A stretch of DNA of 64,000 nt from Rhodocyclaceae bacterium UBA1310 (GTDB lineage Bacteria; Pseudomonadota; Gammaproteobacteria; Burkholderiales; Rhodocyclaceae), in contig DBTS01000076.1 of the NCBI GenBank assembly GCA_002307175.1, forward strand, positions 14,024 through 78,023, in the 5' to 3' direction. The notes under the pieces are model-generated. The model did no database searches, was not told the origin of the DNA, and was given only the letters and a program-made list of their open reading frames with translations. Shown piece by piece: positions 17,648-27,878 of the stretch; the stretch's first letter is position 1, and each line of letters opens with the position of its first letter. Made by a program: the position numbers and the translations under genes.

Positions 17648-19636
17648 ATGCTGTCCCACCTGAACGCCCCCCAGCGCGAAGCCGTGAAGTACCTGAACGG
17701 CCCCTGCCTCGTCCTGGCCGGTGCCGGTAGCGGCAAGACCCGCGTGATCACGCAGAAGATCGCCTACATGGTGCGCGAATGCGGCATGGAGGCACGCAAC
17801 ATCGCGGCCATCACCTTCACCAACAAAGCTGCACACGAGATGCATGAACGAGTCTCCAAACTCGTCGACAAGCGCTCGGCGGCGGCTCTCACGGTGTGCA
17901 CCTTCCATGCCCTGGGCGTACGCATCGTGCGCCAGGAAGCACGCAAACTCGGGCTCAAGCAGCAGTTCTCGATTCTCGACGCGTCAGACATCCTGCAGAT
18001 CATCACGGAACTCTCGGGGAATGTGGATAAAGCCACGGCCAAAGGTATCCAGTGGACCATTTCAGGGTGGAAAAACGCGCTGATCACACCTTCAGAGGCT
18101 GAAAAACTCGTCAGCGACGAAGCCACTGATCTGGCAGCCAGACTCTACCCCGCCTACGAGAAGACACTACGGGCCTATCAGGGGGTGGATTTCGACGATC
18201 TCATCGCCCTGCCGGTACGGCTCTTCGAAGAGCAGGCGGAGGTGCTCGAACGCTGGCGCCACAAGTTGCGCTACCTGCTCGTTGATGAATACCAGGATAC
18301 CAACCGGGCCCAATACAAACTTCTGCGCTTTTTGGCAGGAGATCGCGGCGCATTCACCGCCGTTGGTGACGATGACCAGGCCATTTACGCCTGGCGCGGC
18401 GCTGATGTGGAGAACCTGCATCTGCTGCAGCGCGACTATCCTAGCCTCAAGGTCATCAAGCTGGAGCAGAACTACCGCTCCTCGAACCGCATCCTGCAGG
18501 CCGCCAACACCCTGATTGGCAACAACGAGAAGCTTTTCGAGAAGAAACTGTGGAGTGAGCACGGCCTGGGTGACCCGATCCAGGTGATCATGGCACGCAC
18601 CCCCGAACATGAGGCCGAACTCGTGGCGATGCGCCTGGCTGCGCACAAATTCGAGCACCGCACCCAGTTCAGTGATTATGCGATCCTCTACCGTGGCAAC
18701 CATCAGGCAAGACTCTTCGAGCAGCAGTTGCGCAGCCAGCACATCCCCTATGTGATCTCCGGCGGACAGAGCTTCTTCGACCGCGCCGAAATCCGCGATC
18801 TGTTGAGCTATCTGCGCCTGATCTCCAACAATGAGGACGATCTGGCTTTCATCCGCGCGATCACCACCCCGCGCCGGGGAATTGGCGCCACCACCCTGGA
18901 ATCGCTTGGGCGCTATGCCGGGGAACGCCATGTCAGCCTCTTCGCAGCGGCTTTCGAACTGGCTGCAGAAGGGCATGTTCCGGCCCGCCAGCTTGAAGGC
19001 GTGCGCACCTTCGGCAAGTACATTACGCAGATGGAGCACCGCGCCCACCGTGAAAGTGCCGGCGTATTGCTTGAGGATCTGCTGCGTACGATCGGCTACG
19101 AAGCCTGGCTGATGGAAAACTATGAAGTCCGCGACGCCCAGAGCCGCTGGCGCAACGTGCGCGACTTTGTTGACTGGCTCTCGCGCAAAGGCGAACGGGA
19201 TGGCCAGAACCTGCATGATCTGGTGCAGACGGTGGCACTTATCAACATGCTCGACAAGAGCAATGAGGAAGATTCGGATGCGGTGCAGCTTGCCACCCTG
19301 CACGCCAGCAAAGGGCTGGAATTCGGCCATGTCTTCCTCGTCGGCGTGGAGGAAGGCCTGCTGCCGCACCAGAGCAGCATTGATGAAGACAAGATCGAGG
19401 AAGAGCGCCGCCTCATGTATGTGGGCGTAACGCGCGCACGGCGCAGCCTGACCATCACGGCCTGCGAACACCGCCGCTCGGGCGGTGACGTGAAGATGAT
19501 GGAGCCTTCACGCTTCATCGCCGAACTGGGCGAAGGGATTCATCGCGCAGATAAAAACGCTGCACCCGTGAGCAAGGAAGATGCACGCAGCCGCATCGCC
19601 AATCTGCGTGCAATGCTGGGCCCCAAGACGGAGTAA
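17648..19636 (+). CDS. rep: ATP-dependent DNA helicase Rep
   Basis: Superfamily 1A 3'-5' helicase of 662 residues, full length for Rep. Motif I is AGAGSGKTRVI, motif Ia ITFTNKAAHEM, motif II VDEYQDTN, motif III VGDDDQAIYAWRGA, motif IV LEQNYRSS and motif VI VGVTRARRS. The starting run LNAPQREAVKYLNGPCLVLA and overall length fit Rep better than UvrD, which is longer. It helps replication forks pass protein roadblocks. The ribosome site is poor. Confidence 0.94.
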   Translation: MLSHLNAPQREAVKYLNGPCLVLAGAGSGKTRVITQKIAYMVRECGMEARNIAAITFTNKAAHEMHERVSKLVDKRSAAALTVCTFHALGVRIVRQEARKLGLKQQFSILDASDILQIITELSGNVDKATAKGIQWTISGWKNALITPSEAEKLVSDEATDLAARLYPAYEKTLRAYQGVDFDDLIALPVRLFEEQAEVLERWRHKLRYLLVDEYQDTNRAQYKLLRFLAGDRGAFTAVGDDDQAIYAWRGADVENLHLLQRDYPSLKVIKLEQNYRSSNRILQAANTLIGNNEKLFEKKLWSEHGLGDPIQVIMARTPEHEAELVAMRLAAHKFEHRTQFSDYAILYRGNHQARLFEQQLRSQHIPYVISGGQSFFDRAEIRDLLSYLRLISNNEDDLAFIRAITTPRRGIGATTLESLGRYAGERHVSLFAAAFELAAEGHVPARQLEGVRTFGKYITQMEHRAHRESAGVLLEDLLRTIGYEAWLMENYEVRDAQSRWRNVRDFVDWLSRKGERDGQNLHDLVQTVALINMLDKSNEEDSDAVQLATLHASKGLEFGHVFLVGVEEGLLPHQSSIDEDKIEEERRLMYVGVTRARRSLTITACEHRRSGGDVKMMEPSRFIAELGEGIHRADKNAAPVSKEDARSRIANLRAMLGPKTE

Positions 19637-20014
19637 GAGGCAACACGGAACCAGATCAGGACAGCCCGTTCATAGGCTCGTCGCGCTCCCAATCAACGTT
19701 TTGGGGCAGAGGAGCCGGTTTGCGGGAACGTTTCCCGAGCATGCTCAGAAAAACAGCCACTAGCGGCAAGGGCTGGAAACGCGATGGCGATGACGAAGAC
19801 GGGCGGGATACGGAACGGCGATAGGCTGTCATGATGATTCTCGACTCTCGGCTGAAGTTGATCGGCCGGCGGGGGTGGTGCCGGATCTCTTGTTCTTGCT
19901 TCCAGCGTGGCCCAAGGCAGAACACATTGCCAATTGGGCTTTTCAATCACATCACCAGGAAGCAGACTATCGCGCGAATCAGCCGCGGCGGAACCACCCA
20001 AACAGGCAGGCCGC
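19637..20014 (+). other. intergenic region after rep
   Basis: 378 bp between rep and the S4-domain gene (convergent). The only candidate is a minus-strand frame from ATG 19832 to about 19656 (58 residues, with a short hydrophobic stretch and basic flanks). It has no convincing ribosome site and no recognised family, so I do not call it. No terminator hairpin with a T tract was seen. Confidence 0.45.
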
Positions 20015-20257
20015 CTAGCCTGCTACCGGGTCGGCACCGTCGGCTGCCGCTACGGTGATTTCCTCTTCGTCCAAACGCACCACATCGCCCGCGTGGAGCT
20101 TGCGCGTCTTGCGGAATTCAAATTCGCCATTGACCTGCACCAGCCCCTCGGCAACCATCATCTTCGCAATGCCACCCGAAGGGGCCAGACTCAGCAGTTT
20201 GAGGAGCTTGTCGAGTTCGATAAATTCACGGGTCAGTACAAAGCGGTGTGTTGTCAT
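20015..20257 (-). CDS. S4-domain RNA-binding protein, YbcJ-like
   Basis: 80 residues with one S4 RNA-binding domain: FIELDKLLKLLSLAPSGGIAKMMVAEGLVQVNG, then RKTRKLHAGDVVRLD. This is the layout of E. coli YbcJ. It likely binds structured RNA, perhaps rRNA or tRNA. It lies 18 bp downstream of the hydrolase gene and is probably the last gene of the minus-strand group. Confidence 0.85.
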   Translation of the reverse strand: MTTHRFVLTREFIELDKLLKLLSLAPSGGIAKMMVAEGLVQVNGEFEFRKTRKLHAGDVVRLDEEEITVAAADGADPVAG

Positions 20258-20275
20258 GATAAAAATTTCCAGATT

Positions 20276-21079
20276 CTAAAAGTCGTGCTGCAGCAGCCAG
20301 TCGGCAATGCACTGCGCACCGGGTTGCCAGTCTGCCTCGAGCATCATGGCGTGGCCCATGTTCGGAATGATACTGGCCGGGCAACCGAGCAGCTGCGCCG
20401 TCTGTTCCACCAGTACGGGGGGAATCAACGCATCATGCTCGGCCCCGATCACCAGCGTCGGCAAGTGGCGGGCCTGCGGCCGGCGTGGGAGATCAAAACC
20501 GCTCATATCCCAGATGGCCCGCATCGATTCGGCCTGCATGTTCATATAGCATTCGTTGAGCATGGCGCGGCTGACCGGCTGGTGAAACAGCGCCTCGCTC
20601 AGCGATTCCGGGCTGGGAACCCCACCGCCGATGACGCGGTGCAGATCCAGCAGCACCATTGGCCGGGTGAACATCATGTGCAGCGCAGAGCCCAACAGAC
20701 CCTGCGGAGGTACTGAGCATACCAGCACAAGACCGGGCAAATCCCACTGTTCGAGATATTTCTGCACGATCAGCCCGCCCATCGAATGGCCGATCACCAC
20801 AGGATCACAGTCCAGGCTCGTGACAATTTCACGCAGATCGCTGACGTAATCCTTGAGGGAAAACGCGTTCAGCCCTTCCGCACCGGCACTGCCCGCATGG
20901 CCGGAGAGCGAGAATGCCGTTGCCTGCCAGCCACGTTCGGCGAAGTACGGCAGGTAATGCCGATCCCAGGACCAGGCCCCGACATAGGCACCATGCACGA
21001 ATACCAGGGGGCGCGGACGCGGGGTTCCGGAAGGCTGACGGGTAATGACCTCAAGACGCGGGGACTTCGTCTGCATCAT
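20276..21079 (-). CDS. alpha/beta hydrolase
   Basis: 267 residues from ATG 21079, with GGAG seven bases upstream inside the end of pbpC (29-bp overlap). The fold marks are LVFVHGAYVGAWSWD (oxyanion region), the nucleophile elbow GHSMGG, the acid in IGAEHDALIP and the histidine in NMGHAMMLE. All triad residues are present. Likely a soluble esterase or lipase-type enzyme; substrate unknown. Confidence 0.85.
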   Translation of the reverse strand: MMQTKSPRLEVITRQPSGTPRPRPLVFVHGAYVGAWSWDRHYLPYFAERGWQATAFSLSGHAGSAGAEGLNAFSLKDYVSDLREIVTSLDCDPVVIGHSMGGLIVQKYLEQWDLPGLVLVCSVPPQGLLGSALHMMFTRPMVLLDLHRVIGGGVPSPESLSEALFHQPVSRAMLNECYMNMQAESMRAIWDMSGFDLPRRPQARHLPTLVIGAEHDALIPPVLVEQTAQLLGCPASIIPNMGHAMMLEADWQPGAQCIADWLLQHDF

Positions 21080-23066
21080 CAGTGGGCTCCGGCACGGGAA
21101 TGCCTCCAGCTTGCACCGAGAATTCAACACTGTCGAGTTCCTGATCGAGCACATTGCGGATGCTCAGCCGGTGTTTGCCCGGCTGCGGCAGCCAGCTCTG
21201 CCGTGTTCCGCTGCCCAGCGGCTGGCCATCCATGAACCAGCGCAGGGATTCGCAGCTCTCTGCCGACAGGGCCCACCGGTCATGCGACTCCACCGGCACG
21301 ACGTAATGATCCCCCGCCAGCGGATAGGTAATGTGTGCCGGACGCCCGTCGGAGAGCACCGTCACCACCCCGATCTCGGTACCACTGAGAAACCATTCAC
21401 GATGCATCGGCTCAGCCGGTGGTTCATAGCGCACCAGAATGTTGATGAGCCCTTCGGGCATCTGCGGTGCGTGCGACTCCATGCCTATGGCAGCCAGCAT
21501 GCCGCGCAGATCCGCCGCTCCCGCCGCACCATGAACAAGCAGGGCAAGAGTGTGATGATCAGTGTTGCCAACCCACACCGTGGCGCCATCCAGCGTATGC
21601 AGTTGCCAGGCCGTCTGCCATCCTCCTGTGCCACTGCTGGCGTAGAGATCCTGCAGCATGAAGGCGATTTCCGGGCGCCAGACGCGGCGAGGTTTCGCAA
21701 GGCTATCCGTGGGCATCAGACGTGGCGGAAGATACTGCCCGTTCGCCGCAAAAGTCCGCCAGATCGCTGCAAGCTGCAGCAGATTCAGCTCACCCGGCAC
21801 ATCCGGCTGCTCGGCCAGCCCGGCTGAAACCAGACCCAGGCCATGCACACGATCCAGCCAGGCATCCCGCGGATTGAGCTTCTGCACGTTGAGCAACACT
21901 CCCGTCTGATGCCCGGTGAGTGCCGCCCGCAGCGACATCCAGCTAGCCGGCGCCGCCATGGCATCACGCGGATCGAACACCGTGGCGCCCAAAGGCATCG
22001 GACTTGCCAGCGTGAGCTGGCGCTGCTCGAGCGCCAATGCCACCTGCGCCGGCCAGGCCCACTCAGCCAGGGCACGCGGTGTCAGTACGCCATCGGGATG
22101 CTGCGGTGAAGCCGCACCGATCCAGGCCAGCACTTCGCCACTCGCGTTATCGAGAAGAACGGCACTGGCAGCGGGGTCCTGCAGACGGCTCAGCGCCGTC
22201 AGCAGACGCGCCTGGATTGCCGCATCCACGAGCGTGGTGACGCGCTGGCCGGGATGCTGCAGATGTTCGCGCGCCAGCTGCACCGCCAGTGCATGACGCG
22301 GAAAATTGCGTGGCGCATCCAGCCGGGTTGTCGCGAGTGTGGTGATCTCGCCGCACAGAGCCCCCTTGCCAAGAGTCTCGGCCAGATGGCAGGCGCGCCG
22401 CGCCACCAGCACCGGCTGCGCATTGGGACCGCGCAACAGCGCTGCGAGCAAACTGGCCTGACTGGTATTGAGCTGGCTCGCCGACACTCCGAAGAGCAGT
22501 TCGCTGGCGGCTTCGACCCCCTGCAGATCGCCACGGAACGGGGCCAGATTCAGATAGGCTTCGAGAATCTGGCTCTTGTTCCACTGGTGTTCCAGTTCGA
22601 TTGCCGCACGCCCCTGATCCCATTTCTGGGTATAGCTGCGACGCACTCCCCTCCCCTGCGGCATGCGCAGAGCAGGATCGAGCAGCCCGGCAAGCTGCAT
22701 GGTGAGCGTGGAAGCACCGCGCTTGTTCTTGGACCACAGGTTCTGCCACGCAGCACCGGCAAACGCCAGCCAGTCGACACCGGAATGCTCGAAGAAACGG
22801 TGATCCTCGGCACGCAACAATGCTTCACGCATGGCGGGCGACAATGCCTGCAGCGGCACCCAGTCGAGCCGCCGCACTGTTGGCTCAATCCGCAGATCGG
22901 TGAGCACCACACCATTGCGGTCGAGCAGCAGGGCGTCCGAGCTGACATGCTGGGCGCGTACCTGCTCAAAGCTGGGCAGCCTGAAGGTTTCTGCGGCAAA
23001 TGCGATCTGGCACGCCACTGCCAGCAACATTCCCACCCAGACCCGCCTGATCGCCAAAGACTTCAT
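21051..23066 (-). CDS. pbpC: PBP1C-like protein with GT51 domain and degenerate transpeptidase domain
   Basis: 671 residues from ATG 23066 (a TTG at 23084 is an alternative). A signal anchor covers about 1-25. The GT51 domain (about 70-235) is intact: AEDHRFFEHSGVDW with catalytic E87, GASTLTMQLAGLLDP and a WNKSQILEAYLNLAPF segment. The region aligning with the PBP1C transpeptidase (about 290-545) has lost its active site: SxxK aligns with EWAW (E335 at 22062-22064), SxN with HQT, and KTGTS with QLHTL. A C-terminal PBP1C-type beta domain (about 580-655) remains. It should still polymerise glycan but not cross-link it. It overlaps the hydrolase gene and follows cca by 14 bp. No alpha-2-macroglobulin (yfhM) gene is nearby, though that is the usual partner. 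Confidence 0.87.
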   Translation of the reverse strand: MKSLAIRRVWVGMLLAVACQIAFAAETFRLPSFEQVRAQHVSSDALLLDRNGVVLTDLRIEPTVRRLDWVPLQALSPAMREALLRAEDHRFFEHSGVDWLAFAGAAWQNLWSKNKRGASTLTMQLAGLLDPALRMPQGRGVRRSYTQKWDQGRAAIELEHQWNKSQILEAYLNLAPFRGDLQGVEAASELLFGVSASQLNTSQASLLAALLRGPNAQPVLVARRACHLAETLGKGALCGEITTLATTRLDAPRNFPRHALAVQLAREHLQHPGQRVTTLVDAAIQARLLTALSRLQDPAASAVLLDNASGEVLAWIGAASPQHPDGVLTPRALAEWAWPAQVALALEQRQLTLASPMPLGATVFDPRDAMAAPASWMSLRAALTGHQTGVLLNVQKLNPRDAWLDRVHGLGLVSAGLAEQPDVPGELNLLQLAAIWRTFAANGQYLPPRLMPTDSLAKPRRVWRPEIAFMLQDLYASSGTGGWQTAWQLHTLDGATVWVGNTDHHTLALLVHGAAGAADLRGMLAAIGMESHAPQMPEGLINILVRYEPPAEPMHREWFLSGTEIGVVTVLSDGRPAHITYPLAGDHYVVPVESHDRWALSAESCESLRWFMDGQPLGSGTRQSWLPQPGKHRLSIRNVLDQELDSVEFSVQAGGIPVPEPTDDADEVPAS

Positions 23067-23080
23067 GACCTGCAATCGCC

Positions 23081-24322
23081 TCAACCCGCGCTCCGCTGGG
23101 CCAGGGCCACCTGCACCGCGGCCACCCTGGCGTCGTGCAGACGGGCGGGGATCTGCCGCTTGTCACTTTGCGCGGAGGCAATCGCCGCCGCATCAACAGC
23201 GCAAAAGGCTTCCACCGCACGCTGCCATTGCGGCGTTACCTCATCCTCACGCGTCGCCAAACCGGTACGCCCACGTGAATCACAGTCCGCCACGGCAAGC
23301 AGCCCCTCGAAGCGTGCCGGGCGCCGCAGCACATCGCAACGCTCCAGCACGGTGGTGATGGCCTGTGCATCCATTCGCCCAATGTGATGGATATTGCCAT
23401 GTTCACGCGCTGCCATGACAGCCAGATCACGACAATCAACCGGCACCCGCAGACGCTCGCAAACCGCATCCACCAGCGGGATTCCAAGTGATTCATGCCC
23501 ATGGTGATGCGGCCACTCTGCGCTTGGCGTGATTCCCTTGCCCAGGTCATGCATGAGTGCCGCCCAGCGCACGGCGAGAGGCTGCTCGCCTGCCGCCGCC
23601 TGATCCACCGCCAGCAGCACATGCACGCCGGTATCCACCTCGGGGTGATATTCCACCGGTTGCGGCACACCAAACAGGGCATTCAATTCGGGCAGGATAC
23701 GCGCCAACGCACCACACTCGCGCAGCACCTCAAACATGCGCGCAGGCTTTGCATACATCAGACCGCGCGAAATTTCCTGCCACACCCGTTCAGCGACAAG
23801 ATGATCAACCTCGCCCGCACTCACCATGCCGCGCATCAGTTCAAGCGTCTCAGGCGCCACGGAGAATTCCGGGAAGCGCGCAGAAAACCGGGCAAGGCGC
23901 AGGATACGCACGGGATCTTCGGCAAATGCAGGACTGACATGACGGAAAACACGTGCGGCCAGATCGCGCTGCCCGCCATACGGATCGATCAGATTGCCAT
24001 CGGCATCTTCGGCCATGGCATTGATGGTGAGGTCACGCCGGATCAGATCGTCTTCGAGGCTGACGGCACTATCGGTATGGAACACAAACCCCTTGTAGCC
24101 TGGCGCCGTCTTGCGCTCAGTGCGGGCCAGCGCGTATTCCTCATGCGTGCGGGGATGCAGGAAAACCGGGAAATCCTTGCCTACCGGTGTAAAACCGGCG
24201 GCCAGCATATCTTCGACCGAGGCGCCGACGACCACCCAGTCGCGATCCTGCACGGTCTGCCCGAGCAGACGATCACGCACAGCGCCTCCAACAATATAAC
24301 TCTGCCAGTGCGATTGACTCAT
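23081..24322 (-). CDS. cca: multifunctional CCA tRNA nucleotidyltransferase
   Basis: 413 residues, full length for the HD-containing gammaproteobacterial/betaproteobacterial CCA-adding enzyme. The N terminus has the nucleotidyltransferase core [12 protein letters not shown] and DRDWVVVGA. Next come [10 protein letters not shown] and [16 protein letters not shown] (tRNA and nucleotide binding). The C-terminal HD domain carries ALMHDLGKG and HHHGHESLG. It adds or repairs the 3' CCA of tRNA. Its start overlaps the end of asmA by 4 bp. Confidence 0.96.
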   Translation of the reverse strand: MSQSHWQSYIVGGAVRDRLLGQTVQDRDWVVVGASVEDMLAAGFTPVGKDFPVFLHPRTHEEYALARTERKTAPGYKGFVFHTDSAVSLEDDLIRRDLTINAMAEDADGNLIDPYGGQRDLAARVFRHVSPAFAEDPVRILRLARFSARFPEFSVAPETLELMRGMVSAGEVDHLVAERVWQEISRGLMYAKPARMFEVLRECGALARILPELNALFGVPQPVEYHPEVDTGVHVLLAVDQAAAGEQPLAVRWAALMHDLGKGITPSAEWPHHHGHESLGIPLVDAVCERLRVPVDCRDLAVMAAREHGNIHHIGRMDAQAITTVLERCDVLRRPARFEGLLAVADCDSRGRTGLATREDEVTPQWQRAVEAFCAVDAAAIASAQSDKRQIPARLHDARVAAVQVALAQRSAG

Positions 24323-26472
24323 TTCTTCTTTCCTGCTGCTGCCAGCGTGGTGGAGACCTGGCCCGGCTCGTAGCGCACATCAGGGTGCAGACGTGCCCCC
24401 TTCAGGCGCAAACCCAGCGGATGAACACGCAGGGGCATCAGATCCTTCGCTGCGGTGCTTGCAATACCCGGCTGCAAAGCAGCCTGGAGGTTGAAATCCA
24501 GCTCGTCATGGAGAAGGCTTACATTCCCGCTGCCGCTCAGGGCCAGCCAGCTGTTGCGGGTTTGCAGGGTTTCCGCCTGGATCATGCCATCCGTAAATAC
24601 AAAGCGGCTGCTGGCAACACCCAGATCAGTACTCTCCGCATCCGTCGGCGTGCGGGCAGACTGCTTGCCAGCCTCAATGGCCGGGCGAAACACATGCAGA
24701 CTACGCATCAGATCAACCCCACGCAGACCAGCGCCTGTCACGTTCCAGCGCAAGGCCCCGGTGAGTGCGGCCAGTGGATCGACATCCCTGGCAAGACGCG
24801 TGGCAAGATGGTAAGACCCGCTGGCACGCCCGGTGAGCAAAACAGGAGCACCCGCATCACGCACCAGCCGATCCAGTGTCACGTCATGAAACTCGCCACT
24901 GGCTTCGATGCTGCCGCTTCCGATATGCGTGCTCAGATCACCGGCCAGCTGCCCGCCATACAGGCCCACTGTGATGCCTTTGGCATCTACAACCGCATCT
25001 TTTATATCGAAAGGTACGGAGAGGTTATCAATCTGGACACCGCCCGTCTTGAGCGCGCCGAAATGCATGCGGCCCTTCAGGCTGACATCATTGAGTGCCG
25101 CCAGCAGGGTTGGTACAAGATCATCCTTCCCTGCACTGCGGGTAAACACCCGATCCAGGTCCATCCGCGCGGAATCAAGATTCAGTTGCCCCTGTATCGG
25201 CCAGGTCTGCGCCAGAACAACATCCGCCTGCAGCTTTTGGTCGCCCGCAGCTGCCTGAAGATGGGCTTCGGAACTCCCTGCAGTACTCCAGCCAGCCTTG
25301 CCACTCAGTTTGAGAACCGTTCCTCCGCCTTGCAGACGTGGGTGTTTCAGCGTGGCCTCGGTCTTGAGATCATTGAGCGTATAGTTGCCGGCGCGCACAT
25401 CGGCGCCCAGTTTTGCGTGCAGCGTGCCCTCGCTGCCACGCCCGGCATATTGGGACTGCCAGGAAACCTCCAGGCCCGCGGCATCAAATCCCCCCTGGCG
25501 ACCCGCAAGCTGTGGAATCGCCACCTTCAGGCGGGTCTGACCGCTGACTTCACGCAGAATGCTATCGTTTTCAAACTGGGTGCCTTCAAACTGCCAGTCT
25601 TTCCAGCCCAGTTGCCTTGCCGTAGCCGCCACCTCAAGATTCTGATGCCCCCAGGCACCCTGCAGTTTGAGGAAGGATTGGCCGATCTGCCCGGCTGCTC
25701 CCGCATCAGACCAGTTGAGGTTGGCACTTTCCAGTCGCGCAGTGGCGCCCTTGAGCTGCCGATCATTGCCTTCGAGCACAAGACGCACCGCTTCCAGGCT
25801 ACCCGCCTCAAGGTGCTCGCCAATGACAAACCGGGTATCCAGTGTGAAATGGAAATCCACTTCGCCGCCAACAGCCTGCCACTGCCCCTGCAGAGACAGA
25901 CGTCCCGGGCCCTGGCTGGCGAGGTCGGAAGCGTTCAGGGCAACATCCTTCCAGTCGGCCTTGATGTTCTCCCGGGCATCATCAAGATGCAGAACCCCCC
26001 CATGAACAATAATTTCCTCGGGCTTGAGCTGCCACGGCAGAGGAGAGGCTTCCATCACCGGCTCTTCGAACAGGCTCGCAAGGTTCCAGCCCGCGCTGCG
26101 CGGGCGTTGCAGCGTCAGCTCAAGGCTGTCGAAAGCAATCTGCGTCACTTCCGGGTGGTGCAGCACAAGCCCCAGCGGCGAGAGCGTAAGGCGAATCTCT
26201 TTGGCCTTGGCGAAGAGATCCTCCCCGCCCTTCTCGCTCAGGCTGACGCCATGCAGCACCAGCACCGGGCGTGGCCACATGCGCAGCTGCGGCGGAGCAT
26301 CAAGGGTCAGAACGCGCTGATAACGCTCCTTGAAATGATGCGCAAGCATGTTCGTGGTGCTGTCAGCATCGAAGCTGATCCACACCATCAGGGCCAGGGC
26401 CGCCACCACAGCAAAGATGCCGCCCAGCACAAATCCCAGCACGCGCAGGGCGGCTGCCAATCGAATCTTCAA
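24319..26472 (-). CDS. AsmA family protein
   Basis: 717 residues. The start is TTG at 26472, with TAGGAG nine bases upstream. One N-terminal membrane anchor (about 12-34) is followed by a long periplasmic beta-rich region of AsmA type: [22 protein letters not shown] near the N terminus and a C-terminal AsmA_2-like part ([16 protein letters not shown] style repeats). AsmA-like proteins are thought to move or organise phospholipids between the membranes. Ends in a short basic tail (AAGKKK). Confidence 0.85.
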   Translation of the reverse strand: MKIRLAAALRVLGFVLGGIFAVVAALALMVWISFDADSTTNMLAHHFKERYQRVLTLDAPPQLRMWPRPVLVLHGVSLSEKGGEDLFAKAKEIRLTLSPLGLVLHHPEVTQIAFDSLELTLQRPRSAGWNLASLFEEPVMEASPLPWQLKPEEIIVHGGVLHLDDARENIKADWKDVALNASDLASQGPGRLSLQGQWQAVGGEVDFHFTLDTRFVIGEHLEAGSLEAVRLVLEGNDRQLKGATARLESANLNWSDAGAAGQIGQSFLKLQGAWGHQNLEVAATARQLGWKDWQFEGTQFENDSILREVSGQTRLKVAIPQLAGRQGGFDAAGLEVSWQSQYAGRGSEGTLHAKLGADVRAGNYTLNDLKTEATLKHPRLQGGGTVLKLSGKAGWSTAGSSEAHLQAAAGDQKLQADVVLAQTWPIQGQLNLDSARMDLDRVFTRSAGKDDLVPTLLAALNDVSLKGRMHFGALKTGGVQIDNLSVPFDIKDAVVDAKGITVGLYGGQLAGDLSTHIGSGSIEASGEFHDVTLDRLVRDAGAPVLLTGRASGSYHLATRLARDVDPLAALTGALRWNVTGAGLRGVDLMRSLHVFRPAIEAGKQSARTPTDAESTDLGVASSRFVFTDGMIQAETLQTRNSWLALSGSGNVSLLHDELDFNLQAALQPGIASTAAKDLMPLRVHPLGLRLKGARLHPDVRYEPGQVSTTLAAAGKKK

Positions 26473-26645
26473 CTCGGCGAGCTCCTAAAGGAGGAAGGGA
26501 TGATCATACCGCAGCCATCGCCTTGTACACCTGACGCAGGTCGGCGATTTTCCCCGTAACATCAGTTGCCGGCTTGCCACACCCCCATCATTCGGGCGAA
26601 ACTGCCCAAGCAGCAGTATTAACACTCCACAAACAGGGGCATGCC

Positions 26646-27074
26646 ATGAGTTTTTTTAGTGAATTCAGGGAGTTCGCCGTCAAGGGAAATGTTGTCGACC
26701 TGGCCGTTGGCGTCATCATTGGCGGGGCATTTGGCAAAATCGTGGATTCAATGGTCAATGATGTGATCATGCCCATAGTCGGCGCAGTTGTCGGCAAGAT
26801 CGATTTTTCAAACCTCTTCATCGTTCTGGGGACAGCTCCTGCGGGCATTGAAAACAACCTCGCCGCCCTGCGCAAAGCGGGGGTACCGGTACTGGCCTAC
26901 GGCAGCTTCATCACCATTGCGCTGAATTTCGCGATCCTTGCACTCGTGATCTTCGTCATGGTCAAACAGATCAACCGCATCAAGCGTGAGGCACCCACTG
27001 CGCCAGCAGAACCTGCTCCGACCCCCGAGGATATCGCCTTGCTGCGCGAAATTCGGGATGCCCTGAAAAAGTAA
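26646..27074 (+). CDS. mscL: large-conductance mechanosensitive channel MscL
   Basis: 142 residues from ATG 26646. The first helix [20 protein letters not shown] and TM1 [23 protein letters not shown] are diagnostic. A periplasmic loop, TM2 ([19 protein letters not shown]) and a cytoplasmic helix bundle ([18 protein letters not shown]) follow. It opens on membrane tension to release solutes after osmotic downshock. Divergent from asmA and apparently monocistronic. Confidence 0.97.
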   Translation: MSFFSEFREFAVKGNVVDLAVGVIIGGAFGKIVDSMVNDVIMPIVGAVVGKIDFSNLFIVLGTAPAGIENNLAALRKAGVPVLAYGSFITIALNFAILALVIFVMVKQINRIKREAPTAPAEPAPTPEDIALLREIRDALKK

Positions 27075-27103
27075 CCGGCGGGCGCCCGGCTGGAAGCAGG
27101 CGC

Positions 27104-27133
27104 AAAAAAGCCCGAACTGCATGCAGTTCGGGC
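27104..27133 (-). terminator. rho-independent terminator of the response regulator gene
   Basis: A perfect 12-bp palindrome at 27110-27133 (GCCCGAACTGCA and its complement) is followed on the minus strand by six T (27109 down to 27104). It lies 31 bp past the stop of the gene at 27165. Confidence 0.85.
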
Positions 27134-27164
27134 CAGATTGGCAGGCAAACGATCAATGTGACGT

Positions 27165-27878
27165 TCAGGCGGCGTCGGAAGTGATAGCCTCAGTCGCATC
27201 AACCTGTTCAAGCCGATAGCCGAAGTTGTACGTCGGAATCAGCCGGAATCCGTTTTCGGGCTTTAGTTGCAGTTTGCTGCGCACACGTGAGACATGGGTA
27301 TCCACGGTGCGCGTCGCAAGATTCGGACTACGTCCCCAGACCGCCTCAAGCAGGTGCCCACGCGAGAGAAGCCGTCCGAGATTGCGGAACATGAAGGCCG
27401 CCAGATCGAATTCCTTCTCGGTGAGATCCACTTCCAGCCCGTGCAGCCGGATACGCTTATGTGCAGTGTCGATCTCATAGGGCGGAACCTCAAGACTGCC
27501 TTCACTTTCACGCGGCTTGCTGCGGCGCATCACCGCATCGATACGGGAGAGCAATACACGCTGCCCCACCGGCTTGGGGATGAAATCATCCGCGCCAGCC
27601 GAGAGGCCCGCCACGATGTCGTCTTCGGCATCCCGCGAGGTGATGAAGATAGCTGGCGTCTGATCCCTTCGCTCACCGCGCAACCAGCGCAGGAAGGCTT
27701 CTCCGGAGATGTCGGGCATCATCCAGTCGAGCAGATACAGATCAATGCTTTCGCGGGTGCAGAAACGCTGCAGATCTCGCGTCAGGGAAAAACCGTGCGC
27801 ATCATGTCCGGCGGACTTGAGCCAGCCGAGTACTAGTGTCGCTTGGGTCGGATTGTCTTCGAGCAAGACGATTCGCAT
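27165..27878 (-). CDS. orphan OmpR-type response regulator, copy 1
   Basis: 237 residues. ATG 27878 has AGGAGAGGTGAC directly upstream. The receiver domain (1-118) has E7-D8, phospho-acceptor D51 in LLDWMMPD, T80 and K102. The winged-helix domain (about 130-230) has DLTEKEFDLAAFMFRN and RTVDTHVSRVRSKL. It is a close paralogue of the gene at 28554: both share RESIDLYLLDWM-type and GLSAGADDF segments and PENGFR.(I/V)PTYNFGYRLE. No histidine kinase is adjacent, so signal and targets are unknown. Confidence 0.9.
   Translation of the reverse strand: MRIVLLEDNPTQATLVLGWLKSAGHDAHGFSLTRDLQRFCTRESIDLYLLDWMMPDISGEAFLRWLRGERRDQTPAIFITSRDAEDDIVAGLSAGADDFIPKPVGQRVLLSRIDAVMRRSKPRESEGSLEVPPYEIDTAHKRIRLHGLEVDLTEKEFDLAAFMFRNLGRLLSRGHLLEAVWGRSPNLATRTVDTHVSRVRSKLQLKPENGFRLIPTYNFGYRLEQVDATEAITSDAA

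Noticed and set aside
24385..26559. 724-residue open frame on the plus strand opposite asmA
   Set aside because: Antisense shadow; the minus-strand AsmA frame has family sequence and a proper ribosome site.
26501..26559. Possible 19-codon leader peptide (ATG 26501 after AAGGAGG) upstream of mscL
   Set aside because: The AGGAG run is part of a short palindrome formed with the asmA ribosome site; no terminator or attenuator follows and mscL has its own start.
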